Origin: Propionicicella superfundia DSM 22317
GTDB lineage: Bacteria > Actinomycetota > Actinomycetes > Propionibacteriales > Propionibacteriaceae
DNA length: 64,000 nt
NCBI RefSeq assembly: GCF_000423465.1
Contig: NZ_KE384021.1
Span: forward strand, 217,290 to 281,289
Direction of reading: 5' to 3'
The position numbers and the translations under genes were made by a program. The stretch's first letter is position 1, and each line of letters begins with the position of its first letter. Below are positions 16,544 to 25,467 of this stretch, piece by piece. The notes beneath the pieces were generated by a model. The model saw only the letters and a program-made list of their open reading frames with translations. It did not search any database and was not told the origin of the DNA.

Positions 16544-18955
16544 CTATCTTCGGCGCGTGGACGACGAACTGGGCTGTGTTCTCTGCGTCGTCTGCTGGCC
16601 GGTCGGCTGTTGCGTCGTCGCCTGCGTCTGCGTCGCCGACGCGGACGGCTGGGTCGTCTGCACAGGCTGCGGACCCTTCGAGAACCGCAGGTAGATCGTG
16701 CTGGCGATCGCCGCCTTCCCGGTCTTGCTCAGGCCGAGGAACGTTCCCGACGGCTCGTTGCTGTACTCATAGCTCACGACCGCGTTGAAGCCGGCCGCCT
16801 CCAGCGCGCTCTTGCACTGGGCGGTGCTCAGGCCGCTGCAACTCGGGATCGTGACCTGCTTGCCCTCTTCGAAGGACGCCGGCGGATCGGTGAAGGACGT
16901 CTTCGCGCGTCCGGCCAGTGCCGCCGTCATCGCGGGCTTGTAGATGTTGGCGCCGACATCCCCGCCCGACGAACCGGTCAGGTAGGTCTTCGAGTAAGGC
17001 ATCGTCCGGCCCCCGACCCCCTTCGACCGGTTGGTCCAGTAGGAGTTGGTCTTGTCGACCGCGATCATGGCGGCGCCGGCGGCCTGCGGCGTGTACCCGA
17101 CCATCCAGATGGCGGCCTGGCCGTCGATGGTGCCGGTCTTGCCGGCCTGGTCGTACCCGCCGGAGATCGCGGCCCGCGCCGCCGTACCACCCGACGTGAC
17201 GGTCTGGGAGAGGACCTTCGTGATGCCGTCGGCGATGCCCTGCTCGATCACCTGCTTGCAGGAGCCCGTGTCGATGTCGAGCTTCTCGCCCTCCTTGGTC
17301 GTGACGCTCGACACGATGTGCGGATCGCAGTACTTGCCGCGAGCCGCGAAGGTCGCGTACGCGTTCGCCATCGACAGCGGCGTCACCTCGGCGGTTCCGA
17401 GCGTGAACGACGGAATGTAGTTGTAGTTCTCCTTCACCGTGCCGCCCGTGGCGAGCTTCACCCCGACGCGGTCGGCCAGCTCCGTGGCGGCGCACAGGCT
17501 GACGTCCTGCTCAAGCTGCACGTAGTACGTGTTCACCGAGTACTTCGTGCCCTGATACATGTTCATCGTCCCGCTCGGGGATTCGTTCTTCACCCGGAAT
17601 GAGCTCGACTTGAAGCGGCCCGAACACGATGTGAAGTACTCCCCCGTGAAGTCCATGGAACTTGCTGCGTTGTAGGTCCGCGACGGCGGGATTCCCTTTT
17701 CCAACGCGGCTCCGAGGACGAACGCCTTGAAGGTCGAACCCGCCTGGTACCCCTCGGCGCCGCCCATGGACTGTTCGACGTTGTAGTTGTAATAGGTCTC
17801 GCCCGCGTCGTTGCCCATCTTCGATCTGCTCTGCGCCATGGCGAGGATGAGGCCGGTTCCCGGCTGGACGATCGACATGGTCGCGATCACCGGATCCCGG
17901 GCGTCGATGTACGACGACACCGCCTTCTGCGCGGCGTCCTGCGTCTTCGGGTCGATCGCGGTCTGGATGGTGAGGCCTCCGCGGTACAGGAGCTCCTCGC
18001 GCGCCTTCTGGTCGGAGCCGAGCGCGGGGTCGTTCAGCAGCGACCGCTTCACGTAGTCGCACAGGAACGGGTAGCGGCTGCTCTGGCACCCGTTGATCGC
18101 CGTCTGCACCTTGGAGGCGTCGAACTTCGTGGCCTTCGCGGCGTCGGCCTCGGCCGAGGTGATGAGCCCCAACTCGGCCATCCGGTTGAGGACGACCGCG
18201 CGCCGCTCCATCGCCGCGTCCAGATGGTTCACGGGGTCGGTCGCATTCGGGTTCTGGACGAGGCCGGCCAGCATCGCGGCCTGCGCGAGGGTCAGCTTCG
18301 AGGCCGACGTGTTGAAATAGTGGTGCGCCGCCGCCTCCACCCCGTACGCGCCGTCGCCGTAGTACGCGATGTTGAGGTACATCTCGAGGATCTCGTCTTT
18401 GCTGAACTTGTCCTCCAGCGTCAGGGCGTAACGGAGCTCCTGGATCTTGCGGGTGAGCGTGCGCTCCTGGGCCTTCTTGACCCCGGCGGTGTCGCCCTTC
18501 TGGACGGCCGCCTCGATCTGGGCCATCTTCACGTACTGCTGGGTGAGGGTCGAGCCGCCCTGTGTCGAACCCGAACTGGAGTTGCGGACCAGCGCCCGCA
18601 GCGTCCCGACGAGGTCGATGGCGCCGTGCTCGTAGTAACGGTGATCCTCGATCGCGACCTGCGCGACCCTCATGATGGGCGCGATCTTGTCGAGGCTCAC
18701 GTAGACGCGGTTCTCGTCGTAGAAGCTCGTCAGCTCGGTGCCGTCGGCGAGGAGGACGCGGGACTTCTCGGACTGTGGCTGGGTCTCCAGCTCGGCGGGC
18801 AACTGGTCGAGGAGCTGGACGCCGAGGTTGGCTCCGGTTGCCGCGAGCCCGGCGACGGGGACGGCCAGTCCGGCGACCAGCACCCCTCCGAGGGCGCTGA
18901 CCAGACAGAACATCACCGCTGCATAGGCCTTTTTCCCGAACTGGCGAGACTGCAT
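16544..18955 (-). CDS. ponA2: Bifunctional class A penicillin-binding protein with PASTA domain (PonA2 type)
   Basis: 803 residues. A short cytosolic tail and one membrane helix (about 12-35) precede the GT51 glycosyltransferase (EDHRYYEHGAIDLVGTLRAL and QGGSTLTQQY) and the transpeptidase. The active-site Ser is in AGSTFKAF, the second motif is SVNTYY and the third KTGT. One PASTA domain (about 700-760) and a Gln/Thr/Ser-rich tail of about 45 residues end the protein. It polymerises and crosslinks peptidoglycan outside the membrane. I chose the ATG at 18955, just before the membrane helix; a -10 box lies seven bases upstream. Divergent from whiB as in M. tuberculosis. Confidence 0.93.
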   Translation of the reverse strand: MQSRQFGKKAYAAVMFCLVSALGGVLVAGLAVPVAGLAATGANLGVQLLDQLPAELETQPQSEKSRVLLADGTELTSFYDENRVYVSLDKIAPIMRVAQVAIEDHRYYEHGAIDLVGTLRALVRNSSSGSTQGGSTLTQQYVKMAQIEAAVQKGDTAGVKKAQERTLTRKIQELRYALTLEDKFSKDEILEMYLNIAYYGDGAYGVEAAAHHYFNTSASKLTLAQAAMLAGLVQNPNATDPVNHLDAAMERRAVVLNRMAELGLITSAEADAAKATKFDASKVQTAINGCQSSRYPFLCDYVKRSLLNDPALGSDQKAREELLYRGGLTIQTAIDPKTQDAAQKAVSSYIDARDPVIATMSIVQPGTGLILAMAQSRSKMGNDAGETYYNYNVEQSMGGAEGYQAGSTFKAFVLGAALEKGIPPSRTYNAASSMDFTGEYFTSCSGRFKSSSFRVKNESPSGTMNMYQGTKYSVNTYYVQLEQDVSLCAATELADRVGVKLATGGTVKENYNYIPSFTLGTAEVTPLSMANAYATFAARGKYCDPHIVSSVTTKEGEKLDIDTGSCKQVIEQGIADGITKVLSQTVTSGGTAARAAISGGYDQAGKTGTIDGQAAIWMVGYTPQAAGAAMIAVDKTNSYWTNRSKGVGGRTMPYSKTYLTGSSGGDVGANIYKPAMTAALAGRAKTSFTDPPASFEEGKQVTIPSCSGLSTAQCKSALEAAGFNAVVSYEYSNEPSGTFLGLSKTGKAAIASTIYLRFSKGPQPVQTTQPSASATQTQATTQQPTGQQTTQRTQPSSSSTRRR

Positions 18956-18962
18956 GCGCCCT

Positions 18963-18968
18963 AGGATA
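18963..18968 (-). promoter_or_regulatory. -10 box of ponA2 (leaderless)
   Basis: On the minus strand TATCCT ends seven bases before the ponA2 ATG at 18955. There is no ribosome site in between, so the mRNA would begin at or beside the start codon. Confidence 0.5.
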
Positions 18969-19135
18969 CGTGAGCCGCCTGAGCCCTTCCGACCCCAGCG
19001 ACCCGTGGCGTCGAGGCGATGAACGCCTACCACAACATTTGTTGTCTGTCGGCCCGTATGTGCCGAATGTCGGGAGCATTTTGGGTCTCGGCGGTCAAAC
19101 CGTATCCTGATGGACAGGACATCGGAAGGAAGACA

Positions 19136-19417
19136 ATGTCGCTCCTCAACGCTGATGACTGGACCCTGGAGGCGAAGTGCCGCGGGATGCAGGACCAGCT
19201 GTTCCCCGAGGGTGCTGATCAGAAGAGAGCGCGCGCCGTGTGTTTCGGTTGTTCCGTTCGGTCTTACTGCCTTGCCGAAGCCCTGGACAACCGCATCGAA
19301 TGGGGGGTCTGGGGCGGGATGACCGAGCGGGAGCGTCGCCAGCTTCTGCGGCAACGGTCAGACATCACGTCGTGGGCCGCCGTCCTGTGCGGTGATCACC
19401 CGCGCCAGGCGCCGTAG
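19136..19417 (+). CDS. whiB4: WhiB-family Fe-S transcription factor (WhiB4 position)
   Basis: 93 residues. Four cysteines in the WhiB pattern are Cys15 (EAKC), then CFGC and YC (C-X2-C-X5-C), holding a [4Fe-4S] cluster. The GVWGGMTERER turn and a basic C-terminal region follow. WhiB proteins bind sigma factor A and sense redox or nitric oxide. The ATG at 19136 follows GGAAGGA. Placement between ponA2 and the ArsA pair matches whiB4 of mycobacteria; orthology is inferred from that. Its last 60 bp overlap the 3-prime end of the convergent ArsA gene. Confidence 0.92.
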   Translation: MSLLNADDWTLEAKCRGMQDQLFPEGADQKRARAVCFGCSVRSYCLAEALDNRIEWGVWGGMTERERRQLLRQRSDITSWAAVLCGDHPRQAP

Positions 19418-20491
19418 CTCCTCCACATCGCTGATCTCCGAGTCCACCCTTTCCACCTCGCGCACCGGCTGTCCGGGCGCGAGGTGTCGTCGTATCAGCG
19501 CCTCCTGCGTCGTCATCAACTCGTACAGCCGGGCCTGTTCGGCGAGGGCCGCGCGTTCGGCGCTCCCCGCAGGGACGCTCTCGGCCAGCTCCCTCGCCTC
19601 GGCCGCGGTCAGATCGGCCGTCGTCCGCACCCGCTGATTCACGATCGTCCCCAGGAGCGGCAGCCGTTCGGCGGTGAGCCGTTCGGCGAAGAACCGCGCC
19701 TCGGTCAGCGCGGCCCTGTCGGGGGTCGCCACGACGATGAACCCGGCCCGCTCGGACGACAGGGTCGCCCGTGTCCGCTCCGCCCGCTGCCGGAAGCTGC
19801 CCATGACCTCCTCGAACACCCCCGCGAACGCGCTCAGGTCTGCCAGGCTCTCGGTCCCGATGAGCTTTCCGACGATCTGCGCCGCGACGTTCATGCCCGC
19901 CCCGAGCAGCCGCAGCCCACCGCGCGCCGGCGCGGTGAGCAGCCGCATGAGGCGGCCGTCCAGCAGGGCGGCCAGGCGCTGGGGCCCGTCGAGGAAGTCC
20001 AGCGCCGACCGGCTCGGCGGGGTGTCAACGACGATGAGATCCCACCGGTTCTCCACCCTCGCCTGCCGGTACAACTGCGCAAGCCGCTCCATCGCCATGT
20101 ACTCCTGCGTGCCCGAGAAGGACGTCGACAGGGTCTGGTAGAAGGGGTTGCGGAACAACTGCGCCGCGGTCGTGGCCGGGAGCGCGGCGGACACGGCCTC
20201 GTCGAAGGTCCGCTTCATATCGAGCATGAGCGCGTCCAGGCTGCCGCCCGCCGCCTCGTCGATGCCCGCGACACGGGCCGGTTCGTCGGTGAGCTGGTCG
20301 ACGCCCAGCGCCGTCGCGAGGCGGCGTGCCGGGTCGATCGTCATCACGGTCACGCGGCGTCCCCGGTCGGCAGCCCGCACCGCGAGCGCCGCCGACAGCG
20401 ACGTCTTGCCCACGCCACCGGTGCCGCACAGCAGCAGGATGTGGCGCGACCGGTCGGCCAGCGCGGCGTCCACATCGAGCACGGCGGTCAC
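19358..20491 (-). CDS. ArsA/Get3-family ATPase, second subunit (Rv3680-like)
   Basis: 377 residues. The deviant Walker A is GTGGVGKTS near residue 27, the switch I region is VTVMTIDPARRL, and the VVDTPPS segment is the A-loop/Walker B seen in ArsA and Get3. The GTG overlaps the previous ArsA stop (GTGA), so the two are translationally coupled and probably form a heterodimer, as Rv3679/Rv3680 do. No ArsB pump is nearby. In mycobacteria the pair is implicated in protein handling and oxidative-stress tolerance rather than arsenite export. Its 3-prime end overlaps whiB by 60 bp. Confidence 0.9.
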   Translation of the reverse strand: MTAVLDVDAALADRSRHILLLCGTGGVGKTSLSAALAVRAADRGRRVTVMTIDPARRLATALGVDQLTDEPARVAGIDEAAGGSLDALMLDMKRTFDEAVSAALPATTAAQLFRNPFYQTLSTSFSGTQEYMAMERLAQLYRQARVENRWDLIVVDTPPSRSALDFLDGPQRLAALLDGRLMRLLTAPARGGLRLLGAGMNVAAQIVGKLIGTESLADLSAFAGVFEEVMGSFRQRAERTRATLSSERAGFIVVATPDRAALTEARFFAERLTAERLPLLGTIVNQRVRTTADLTAAEARELAESVPAGSAERAALAEQARLYELMTTQEALIRRHLAPGQPVREVERVDSEISDVEELRRLARVITAQDGGPRRDV

Positions 20492-21384
20492 GGCAGGTCC
20501 TTGCCGAGTTCGACGATCCCGGCCGCCCCGAGCGTCCCGGTGACCTGCGGGACGTCGACGAGCCGCTCCGCGTGGGGGACGAGCGTCCTCCGCCACTCGT
20601 CCTCGCGGGCCGCCCGCCGGGATGCGGCCGCCAGCACCTCCAGCAGGTCGCCTCGCAGGGCGGGCGACAGCGACAGGTCGAGATCGGTCGGCGGCTCGGC
20701 GACGGCCGGTGCGACCTGGTTGCAGAACACGAGCCCGAGCGCGAACCGGTGCGCCCGGAGCTCGGCGATCGTCTCGATCGTCTCGGTCACCGGAAGCTCC
20801 CGCAGCAGCGTGACGAGGTGAACCTGTGTGGTCGGAGAGCGGAGGAGTGCCATGATGCTGTGCGCCTGCCGGTGCACGGGCCCGCCTCGGGCGACGTCGG
20901 CGAGCGCGTCCCCGGCGGTCAGGAAGCTCGCGATCCGGCCGGTGGGCGGGGCGTCCAGCACGACGGCTCCGTACTGGTTCGGGCTTCCCTTCGCGGTGCG
21001 CCGCGCCGCTTCGTACACCTTGCCGATGAGCAGGATGTCGCGCAGGCCCGGCGCGATGCTGGTGGCGAACGCCCCCAGACCGGTCCGGTCGAGCGCGCGA
21101 CCGGCGATGCCCAGGCCCGCGTTCCGCTCGAGGTACTCGGTGAGCGCGGCCTCGGGCTCGACCGCCAACCCGTGGACCGAGCCGGCGCCGGCGGCGAACA
21201 ACGGACGCTCCACGGCCGTGAGCGGACGGTTTCCGGTGGCCTCGGCCAGGCCGTTGCGCCCCTCGACCTCGCACACGAGGACCCGGTCGCCGCCCAGGGC
21301 CAGCCGGGCGGCCCATGCCAGGGCGAGGGTGGTCTTCCCGGCCCCTCCCTTGCCCGTGATGATGTGCAACGGGGCCGGATCCAT
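20488..21384 (-). CDS. ArsA/Get3-family ATPase, first subunit (Rv3679-like)
   Basis: 298 residues. Walker A is GKGGAGKTT at about residues 11-19 and a later LDAPPTGRI segment is the Walker B/A-loop. The ATG at 21384 is followed at once by MDPAPLHIITGKGG, so the protein starts with its first strand. Only 18 bp separate it from the divergent DUF4177 gene, and TACCCT lies seven bases before its ATG, implying a leaderless mRNA. It is coupled to the second ArsA gene. Confidence 0.9.
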   Translation of the reverse strand: MDPAPLHIITGKGGAGKTTLALAWAARLALGGDRVLVCEVEGRNGLAEATGNRPLTAVERPLFAAGAGSVHGLAVEPEAALTEYLERNAGLGIAGRALDRTGLGAFATSIAPGLRDILLIGKVYEAARRTAKGSPNQYGAVVLDAPPTGRIASFLTAGDALADVARGGPVHRQAHSIMALLRSPTTQVHLVTLLRELPVTETIETIAELRAHRFALGLVFCNQVAPAVAEPPTDLDLSLSPALRGDLLEVLAAASRRAAREDEWRRTLVPHAERLVDVPQVTGTLGAAGIVELGKDLP

Positions 21385-21390
21385 ACCGAT

Positions 21391-21397
21391 TAGGGTA
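21391..21397. promoter_or_regulatory. Overlapping bidirectional -10 element
   Basis: TAGGGTA reads TAGGGT on the plus strand (six bases before the DUF4177 ATG) and TACCCT on the minus strand (seven bases before the arsA ATG). Both fit TAnnnT, so one seven-base element could start two leaderless transcripts in opposite directions. Confidence 0.55.
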
Positions 21398-21402
21398 GGC
21401 CC

Positions 21403-21564
21403 ATGACGAAATGGGAGTACGTCACCGTGCCACTTCTCGTGCACGCGACCAAGCAGATCCTCGACAACTGGGGCGCCGACGGATGGGAACTCGTCAGCGT
21501 CGTCCCCGGTCTGAACCCCGAGAACCTGGTGGCGTATCTGAAACGCCCGCTGGAGGAGCAGTGA
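21403..21564 (+). CDS. DUF4177 small protein (Rv3678A-like)
   Basis: 53 residues: starts MTKWEYVTVPLLVHATK and continues ILDNWGADGWELVSVVPG, the typical DUF4177 pattern of a short beta-alpha-beta unit. Function unknown. It is found next to RidA in the same position in mycobacteria. Its stop overlaps the GTG start of ridA (GTGA), so the two are co-translated. Confidence 0.88.
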   Translation: MTKWEYVTVPLLVHATKQILDNWGADGWELVSVVPGLNPENLVAYLKRPLEEQ

Positions 21565-22025
21565 CCGTCACGGAACGACTGAACGAGCTGCGGATCGACC
21601 TGCCGCCCGTGGCCACCCCCGCCGGAGCGTACGTGCCGGCGGTCCGCGTCGGAGATCTGGTGCACACCGCCGGGCAGCTTCCCTTCGTGGACGGCGCCCT
21701 CGCGCGGACCGGCAAGGTCGGCGCCGGTGTGACGCCCGACGACGCGGCCACGCTCGCCCGCGTCGCCGCCCTCAACGCGCTGGCCGCCGCGGGTGCCGCC
21801 GCCGGCGGCGTCGACAACCTCGTCCGCGTGGTGAAGGTCGTCGTGTTCGTCGCGAGCGCGTCCGACTTCACGGCGCAGCCGCAGGTGGCCAACGGGGCCA
21901 GCGACGTCCTGGGTCAGGTCTTCGGCACGCCCCACGCCCGCAGCGCCGTCGGCGTCGCCGTCCTACCAATGGATTCCCCGGTCGAGGTGGAAATGGTCGT
22001 GGAAGTCGCATCTGCGGCTTCCTGA
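21561..22025 (+). CDS. RidA family (YjgF/YER057c) enamine/imine deaminase-like protein
   Basis: 154 residues. The RidA core is VHTAGQLPF near the N terminus, then VKVVVFVASASDF, and HARSAVGVAVLPMDSPVEVEMVVE with the conserved Arg that binds the carboxylate. RidA proteins hydrolyse reactive enamine intermediates of PLP enzymes. The position after DUF4177 matches Rv3678c. The GTG start overlaps the DUF4177 stop. Confidence 0.9.
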   Translation: MTVTERLNELRIDLPPVATPAGAYVPAVRVGDLVHTAGQLPFVDGALARTGKVGAGVTPDDAATLARVAALNALAAAGAAAGGVDNLVRVVKVVVFVASASDFTAQPQVANGASDVLGQVFGTPHARSAVGVAVLPMDSPVEVEMVVEVASAAS

Positions 22026-22132
22026 CGGTTTCCTGGTCTCGCCCAGCGCGGCGGACTAGCCTCGGATGTTGGGCGTCGAGGCCCGGATCGCGGGTCCAAC
22101 GCGCTCAATCTACTGAGAAGAACGGGGACGTG

Positions 22133-23173
22133 ATGGCAAAGATGAAGGCAGTTCTCCTGCACAAACCGGGCGACGTCGAATTGGTCGAGATGGATCGGCC
22201 GACGCCCGGCGAGGGCGAGGTTCTCATGAAGATCGCCGCTTGCGGAGTCTGCGGCTCCGACCTGGCGCGGATGTTCAAGAAGGGACCACACAAGCTGCCC
22301 CTCGTCTGCGGGCACGAGTTCTCGGCCTGGATCGCCGAACTCGGTCCGGGCGTCGAGGGATTCGAGGTCGGCGACCTGGTCACCGTCCCGCCGATGATCC
22401 CGTGCTTCGCCTGTCCGCCGTGCGTGCAGGGCCAGTTCAGCCTGTGCGAGGACTACGACTACTACGGCTCCCGCCGTCACGGCGCCTACGCCGAGTACGT
22501 CGCGGGCCCGGCGAATCTGCTGCTGAAGGTCCCGAGCGATCTCGACCCGCGCGCCGCGGCCATGGTCGATCCGGCCGCCATCGCCCTCCACGCCTTGTGG
22601 CGGACGCATCTGCGGCACGGCCACCGCGTGGCGGTCATCGGGGGCGGCGGGCCGATCGGTCTGTTCGCGATCCAGTGGGCCCGTCTGGCCGGTGCCAGCG
22701 AGGTCGTGTCGATCGACGTCTCCGAGGAGAAGGCCGATCTGGCCCGGCAGGCCGGCGCGTCGGCGGCCATCACCCCGGCCGAGGCGCTCGACGTCGCGGG
22801 AGTGGGCTTCGACGTCGTGGTCGAGTGCTCGGGCAACCCGAAGGCCGAGGACCAGGCCGTCGCGATCACCGCGCGCCACGGGGACGCCGTGTTCATCGGC
22901 ATCCCGAATGCCGAGGTCCCGATCGCGGACGCGAACTGGGCTCGTTTCATGCGATTGGAGATCAACCTCCGCGGCGCGTGGAACTCGTTCTCGGCGCCGT
23001 TCCCGGGCGCGGAGTGGACGACGACCGTCGACGCAATGCATCGTGGTGACTTGAAGTGGGAGTTCATGATCACCCATGAGTTGCCATTGTCGAAGGTGGG
23101 CGAGACGATCAAGGCCATGTACGAGCGAACGATTCACAGCTCCAAGGTGCTGTTCATTCCCGGGATGGACTAA
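22133..23173 (+). CDS. Zinc-dependent medium-chain dehydrogenase, galactitol-1-phosphate/sorbitol dehydrogenase-like
   Basis: 346 residues. The catalytic zinc site is CGVCGSD with GHEF, the structural zinc lobe is CFACPPC...C (about residues 88-104), and the Rossmann fold reads VAVIGGGGPIGLFAIQWA with the SIDVSEEK strand favouring NAD. The C-terminal LRGAWNSFSAPFPG and SKVLFIPG recall GatD-type galactitol-phosphate dehydrogenases. A sugar alcohol or its phosphate is the likely substrate. The following gene is a SorC sugar-phosphate regulator. It lies where crp stands in related genomes. Confidence 0.82.
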   Translation: MAKMKAVLLHKPGDVELVEMDRPTPGEGEVLMKIAACGVCGSDLARMFKKGPHKLPLVCGHEFSAWIAELGPGVEGFEVGDLVTVPPMIPCFACPPCVQGQFSLCEDYDYYGSRRHGAYAEYVAGPANLLLKVPSDLDPRAAAMVDPAAIALHALWRTHLRHGHRVAVIGGGGPIGLFAIQWARLAGASEVVSIDVSEEKADLARQAGASAAITPAEALDVAGVGFDVVVECSGNPKAEDQAVAITARHGDAVFIGIPNAEVPIADANWARFMRLEINLRGAWNSFSAPFPGAEWTTTVDAMHRGDLKWEFMITHELPLSKVGETIKAMYERTIHSSKVLFIPGMD

Positions 23174-24130
23174 GTGGCGCGACCGGATCCTTCCACTGAT
23201 CGCCTCCTGCTCCGTGTGGCGCAGCTTTACTACGAGCAGGGGCTGACCCAGGCCGAGATCGCCAACCGCGTCCACGTGACGCGGTGGAAGGTCGGCCGGT
23301 TGCTCGAAGAGGCACGGCAGACGGGCATCGTCCGGATCGAGATCGTCCACCGGCATGCCCGCTGCCACGCCGAGGAGAAGCAGCTCAAGAAGGTTTTCGG
23401 CCTCGAGGACGTCGTCGTCGTCCCGACCGCCGACGGGGAGTCCGCCAACCGGCGCAATGTGGCCGCCGCCGGGGCGGAGTACCTTGCCGACCTGCGGCCG
23501 CAGCCACGCGTCGTCGCCGTGTCCTGGGGACAGACGATGGACGACGTCGCCGACCAGATCCCTCCGGGCTGGGCACGTGGCGTGACGGTCGTCCAGGCCA
23601 ACGGGGGGCTCAACCGGACGGGGCGGACGCCCGCGATCACGGCGTCGGTCGAGCTGGCCCGTCAGGGCGTCGGGAACGCGCTGTACCTGCCGGCGCCGGC
23701 GATCGTCGAGTCGCCTGCCCTGGGACGGGCGCTGTCGGCCGACCCGTCGGTGCGGCGGGTGCTGGAGATCGCGCGGAACGCCGACGTGATCCTGTCCTCG
23801 GTGGGTGCGCTGACGGGCAGCGCGGTGCTTGTCGGCAGCGGCTACCTGACCGAGGCGAACATGTCCGAGCTGCGCGGCAAGGGCGCGGCGGGGGACATCT
23901 TCGCGCGGTTCATCGACGCCGACGGCCGGACCGTCGACACCGACCTGGACACGCGCACCATCGGCCTGACGACGGAGGACCTGCGGAAGGCGAAGCTGAC
24001 GATCAACATCGTCAGCGGCCTGAGCAAGCTCCACGTCGCCCTCGCAGCGATCCGCGGCGGGATGGTGAAGGTCCTCATCTGCGACCAGGAGCTCGCCATC
24101 CACCTGCTCGACCTGGACGCCGGCGGGTGA
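23174..24130 (+). CDS. SorC-family transcriptional regulator
   Basis: 318 residues. An N-terminal helix-turn-helix ([27 protein letters not shown], about 23-50) is followed by the SorC sugar-phosphate-binding domain, with [27 protein letters not shown] and [15 protein letters not shown]. Such proteins sense sugar or sugar-alcohol phosphates. The GTG follows the dehydrogenase stop directly, and the end overlaps nth by GTGA, so it is embedded in an operon with a repair gene. Its target is probably the dehydrogenase promoter at about 22050-22130. Confidence 0.92.
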   Translation: MARPDPSTDRLLLRVAQLYYEQGLTQAEIANRVHVTRWKVGRLLEEARQTGIVRIEIVHRHARCHAEEKQLKKVFGLEDVVVVPTADGESANRRNVAAAGAEYLADLRPQPRVVAVSWGQTMDDVADQIPPGWARGVTVVQANGGLNRTGRTPAITASVELARQGVGNALYLPAPAIVESPALGRALSADPSVRRVLEIARNADVILSSVGALTGSAVLVGSGYLTEANMSELRGKGAAGDIFARFIDADGRTVDTDLDTRTIGLTTEDLRKAKLTINIVSGLSKLHVALAAIRGGMVKVLICDQELAIHLLDLDAGG

Positions 24131-24828
24131 TTCCCGGAGAGACGCGGACGGCCCTGGTGCGGCGGGCACGCCGGATGAACCGGCTGCTGGCCGAGACCTA
24201 TCCCGACGCGCACTGCGAGCTCGACTTCGCCGACCCGCTGCAGTTGCTGGTCGCGACGATCCTGTCCGCGCAGTCCACCGATCGCCGCGTCAACGCGGTC
24301 ACGCCGGCGCTGTTCGCGGCGTATCCCGACGCGGTGGCATTCGCGGGCGCCGATGTCGCCGCCGTCGAGAGCATCGTCCGGCCCACCGGCTTCTTCCGCG
24401 TGAAGGCGCAGACGCTCGTCCGGCTCGGGACGGCGCTCGTGCGGGACTTCGACGGGCGTGTCCCCGCCACGCTCGCCCAGCTCGTCACCCTGCCGGGTGT
24501 GGGCCGGAAGACGGCCAACGTCGTCCTCGGGAACGCGTTCGGCGTGCCCGGCATCACCCCCGACACCCACTTCATCCGTCTGACCAACAGGTTCGGCTGG
24601 GTGGACTCGACCGACCCCGACACGGTCGAGAGCGAGGTCGGCGACCTGTTCCCCCGGACCGCCTGGACGCAGCTCTCGCACAACGTCATCTGGCACGGCC
24701 GTCGCCGCTGCCATGCGCGTACCCCGGCCTGCGGCGTCTGTCCTGTCGCGCGGTTGTGCCCGTCCTTCGGGCTGGGACCGGTCGACCCGGCGGCCGCCGC
24801 CAAGCGGGCGCTGGAGCCGCGGGGATGA
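24127..24828 (+). CDS. nth: Endonuclease III
   Basis: 233 residues. The helix-hairpin-helix [12 protein letters not shown] carries the catalytic Lys, the conserved Asp is in [10 protein letters not shown], and the [4Fe-4S] ligands are spaced C-X6-C-X2-C-X5-C ([17 protein letters not shown]). It removes oxidised pyrimidines and nicks abasic sites. Coupled by GTGA to the SorC gene and by ATGA to the thioredoxin-like gene; the nth-thioredoxin-NUDIX order matches Rv3674c-Rv3672c. Confidence 0.95.
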   Translation: MIPGETRTALVRRARRMNRLLAETYPDAHCELDFADPLQLLVATILSAQSTDRRVNAVTPALFAAYPDAVAFAGADVAAVESIVRPTGFFRVKAQTLVRLGTALVRDFDGRVPATLAQLVTLPGVGRKTANVVLGNAFGVPGITPDTHFIRLTNRFGWVDSTDPDTVESEVGDLFPRTAWTQLSHNVIWHGRRRCHARTPACGVCPVARLCPSFGLGPVDPAAAAKRALEPRG

Positions 24829-25448
24829 CCCGGCGGCACGACCGGCGGGGGATCGTCGCGACGGTCCTGGCCGTCCTGGTCCTCCTGGCGACGGCCTGTG
24901 CGCCGGAGGGCGTCGCCGGGCGCTCGGTGACGCGGACCCCGACGCCCACGACGGACCTCCTGGCGTTGCGCACGCGGCTGGGGATCCCCGCGTGCCCGTC
25001 GTCCGACCCGTCGGTCGAGGCGCGCGCGGACGGGCTGCCGGACGTGACGCTGGACTGCATCGGCGGGGACTCGCAGGTGCGGCTGGCGGGCCTGCGCGGG
25101 CGTCCCATGCTCGTGAACGTGTGGGCGCAGTGGTGTGAGCCGTGCCGCCAGGAGGCCCCCTACCTGGCCGAGTTCGCCGAGACGGCCCCCGCGGACCTGC
25201 TCGTCCTCGGGGTCGACTACGACGATCCGCAGCCGGCGGAGGCGCTGTCCTTCGCGGCCGACGCGACCTGGACGTGGGCGCATGTCGTCGATGCCGACAG
25301 AGAGCTTGCCGGACCACTGCAGATCGCCGGGCCGCCGCAGACGTTCTTCGTCACCGCCGACGGGGTCGTCGCGCACCGGCATGTCGGCGCGTTCACCTCG
25401 ACGGCTGAGCTCGCCGCGCTTGTGAACCGATATCTCGGCGTCGGCTGA
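24825..25448 (+). CDS. TlpA/ResA-like membrane-anchored thioredoxin
   Basis: 207 residues. An N-terminal hydrophobic segment with a lipobox-like LLATAC (about 18-25) precedes a linker and a thioredoxin fold with active site WCEPC in [16 protein letters not shown], the GVDYDD strand, and the cis-Pro in GPPQTFFV. It probably reduces or relays thiols outside the membrane, for example in cytochrome maturation. It is coupled to nth (ATGA), as in Rv3674c/Rv3673c. Confidence 0.9.
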   Translation: MTRRHDRRGIVATVLAVLVLLATACAPEGVAGRSVTRTPTPTTDLLALRTRLGIPACPSSDPSVEARADGLPDVTLDCIGGDSQVRLAGLRGRPMLVNVWAQWCEPCRQEAPYLAEFAETAPADLLVLGVDYDDPQPAEALSFAADATWTWAHVVDADRELAGPLQIAGPPQTFFVTADGVVAHRHVGAFTSTAELAALVNRYLGVG

Positions 25449-25454
25449 CAGGGG

Positions 25455-25460
25455 TAGGCT
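25455..25460 (+). promoter_or_regulatory. -10 box of NUDIX gene (leaderless)
   Basis: TAGGCT lies seven bases before the GTG at 25468 with no ribosome site between. It fits an own leaderless promoter inside the nth-NUDIX cluster. Confidence 0.45.
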
Positions 25461-25467
25461 CCACGGC

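Noticed and set aside
19358-21384. Arsenic-resistance operon based on the two ArsA proteins
   Set aside because: No arsB, arsC, arsD or ArsR is present, and the pair is part of the conserved WhiB4/PonA2 block where it has other roles.
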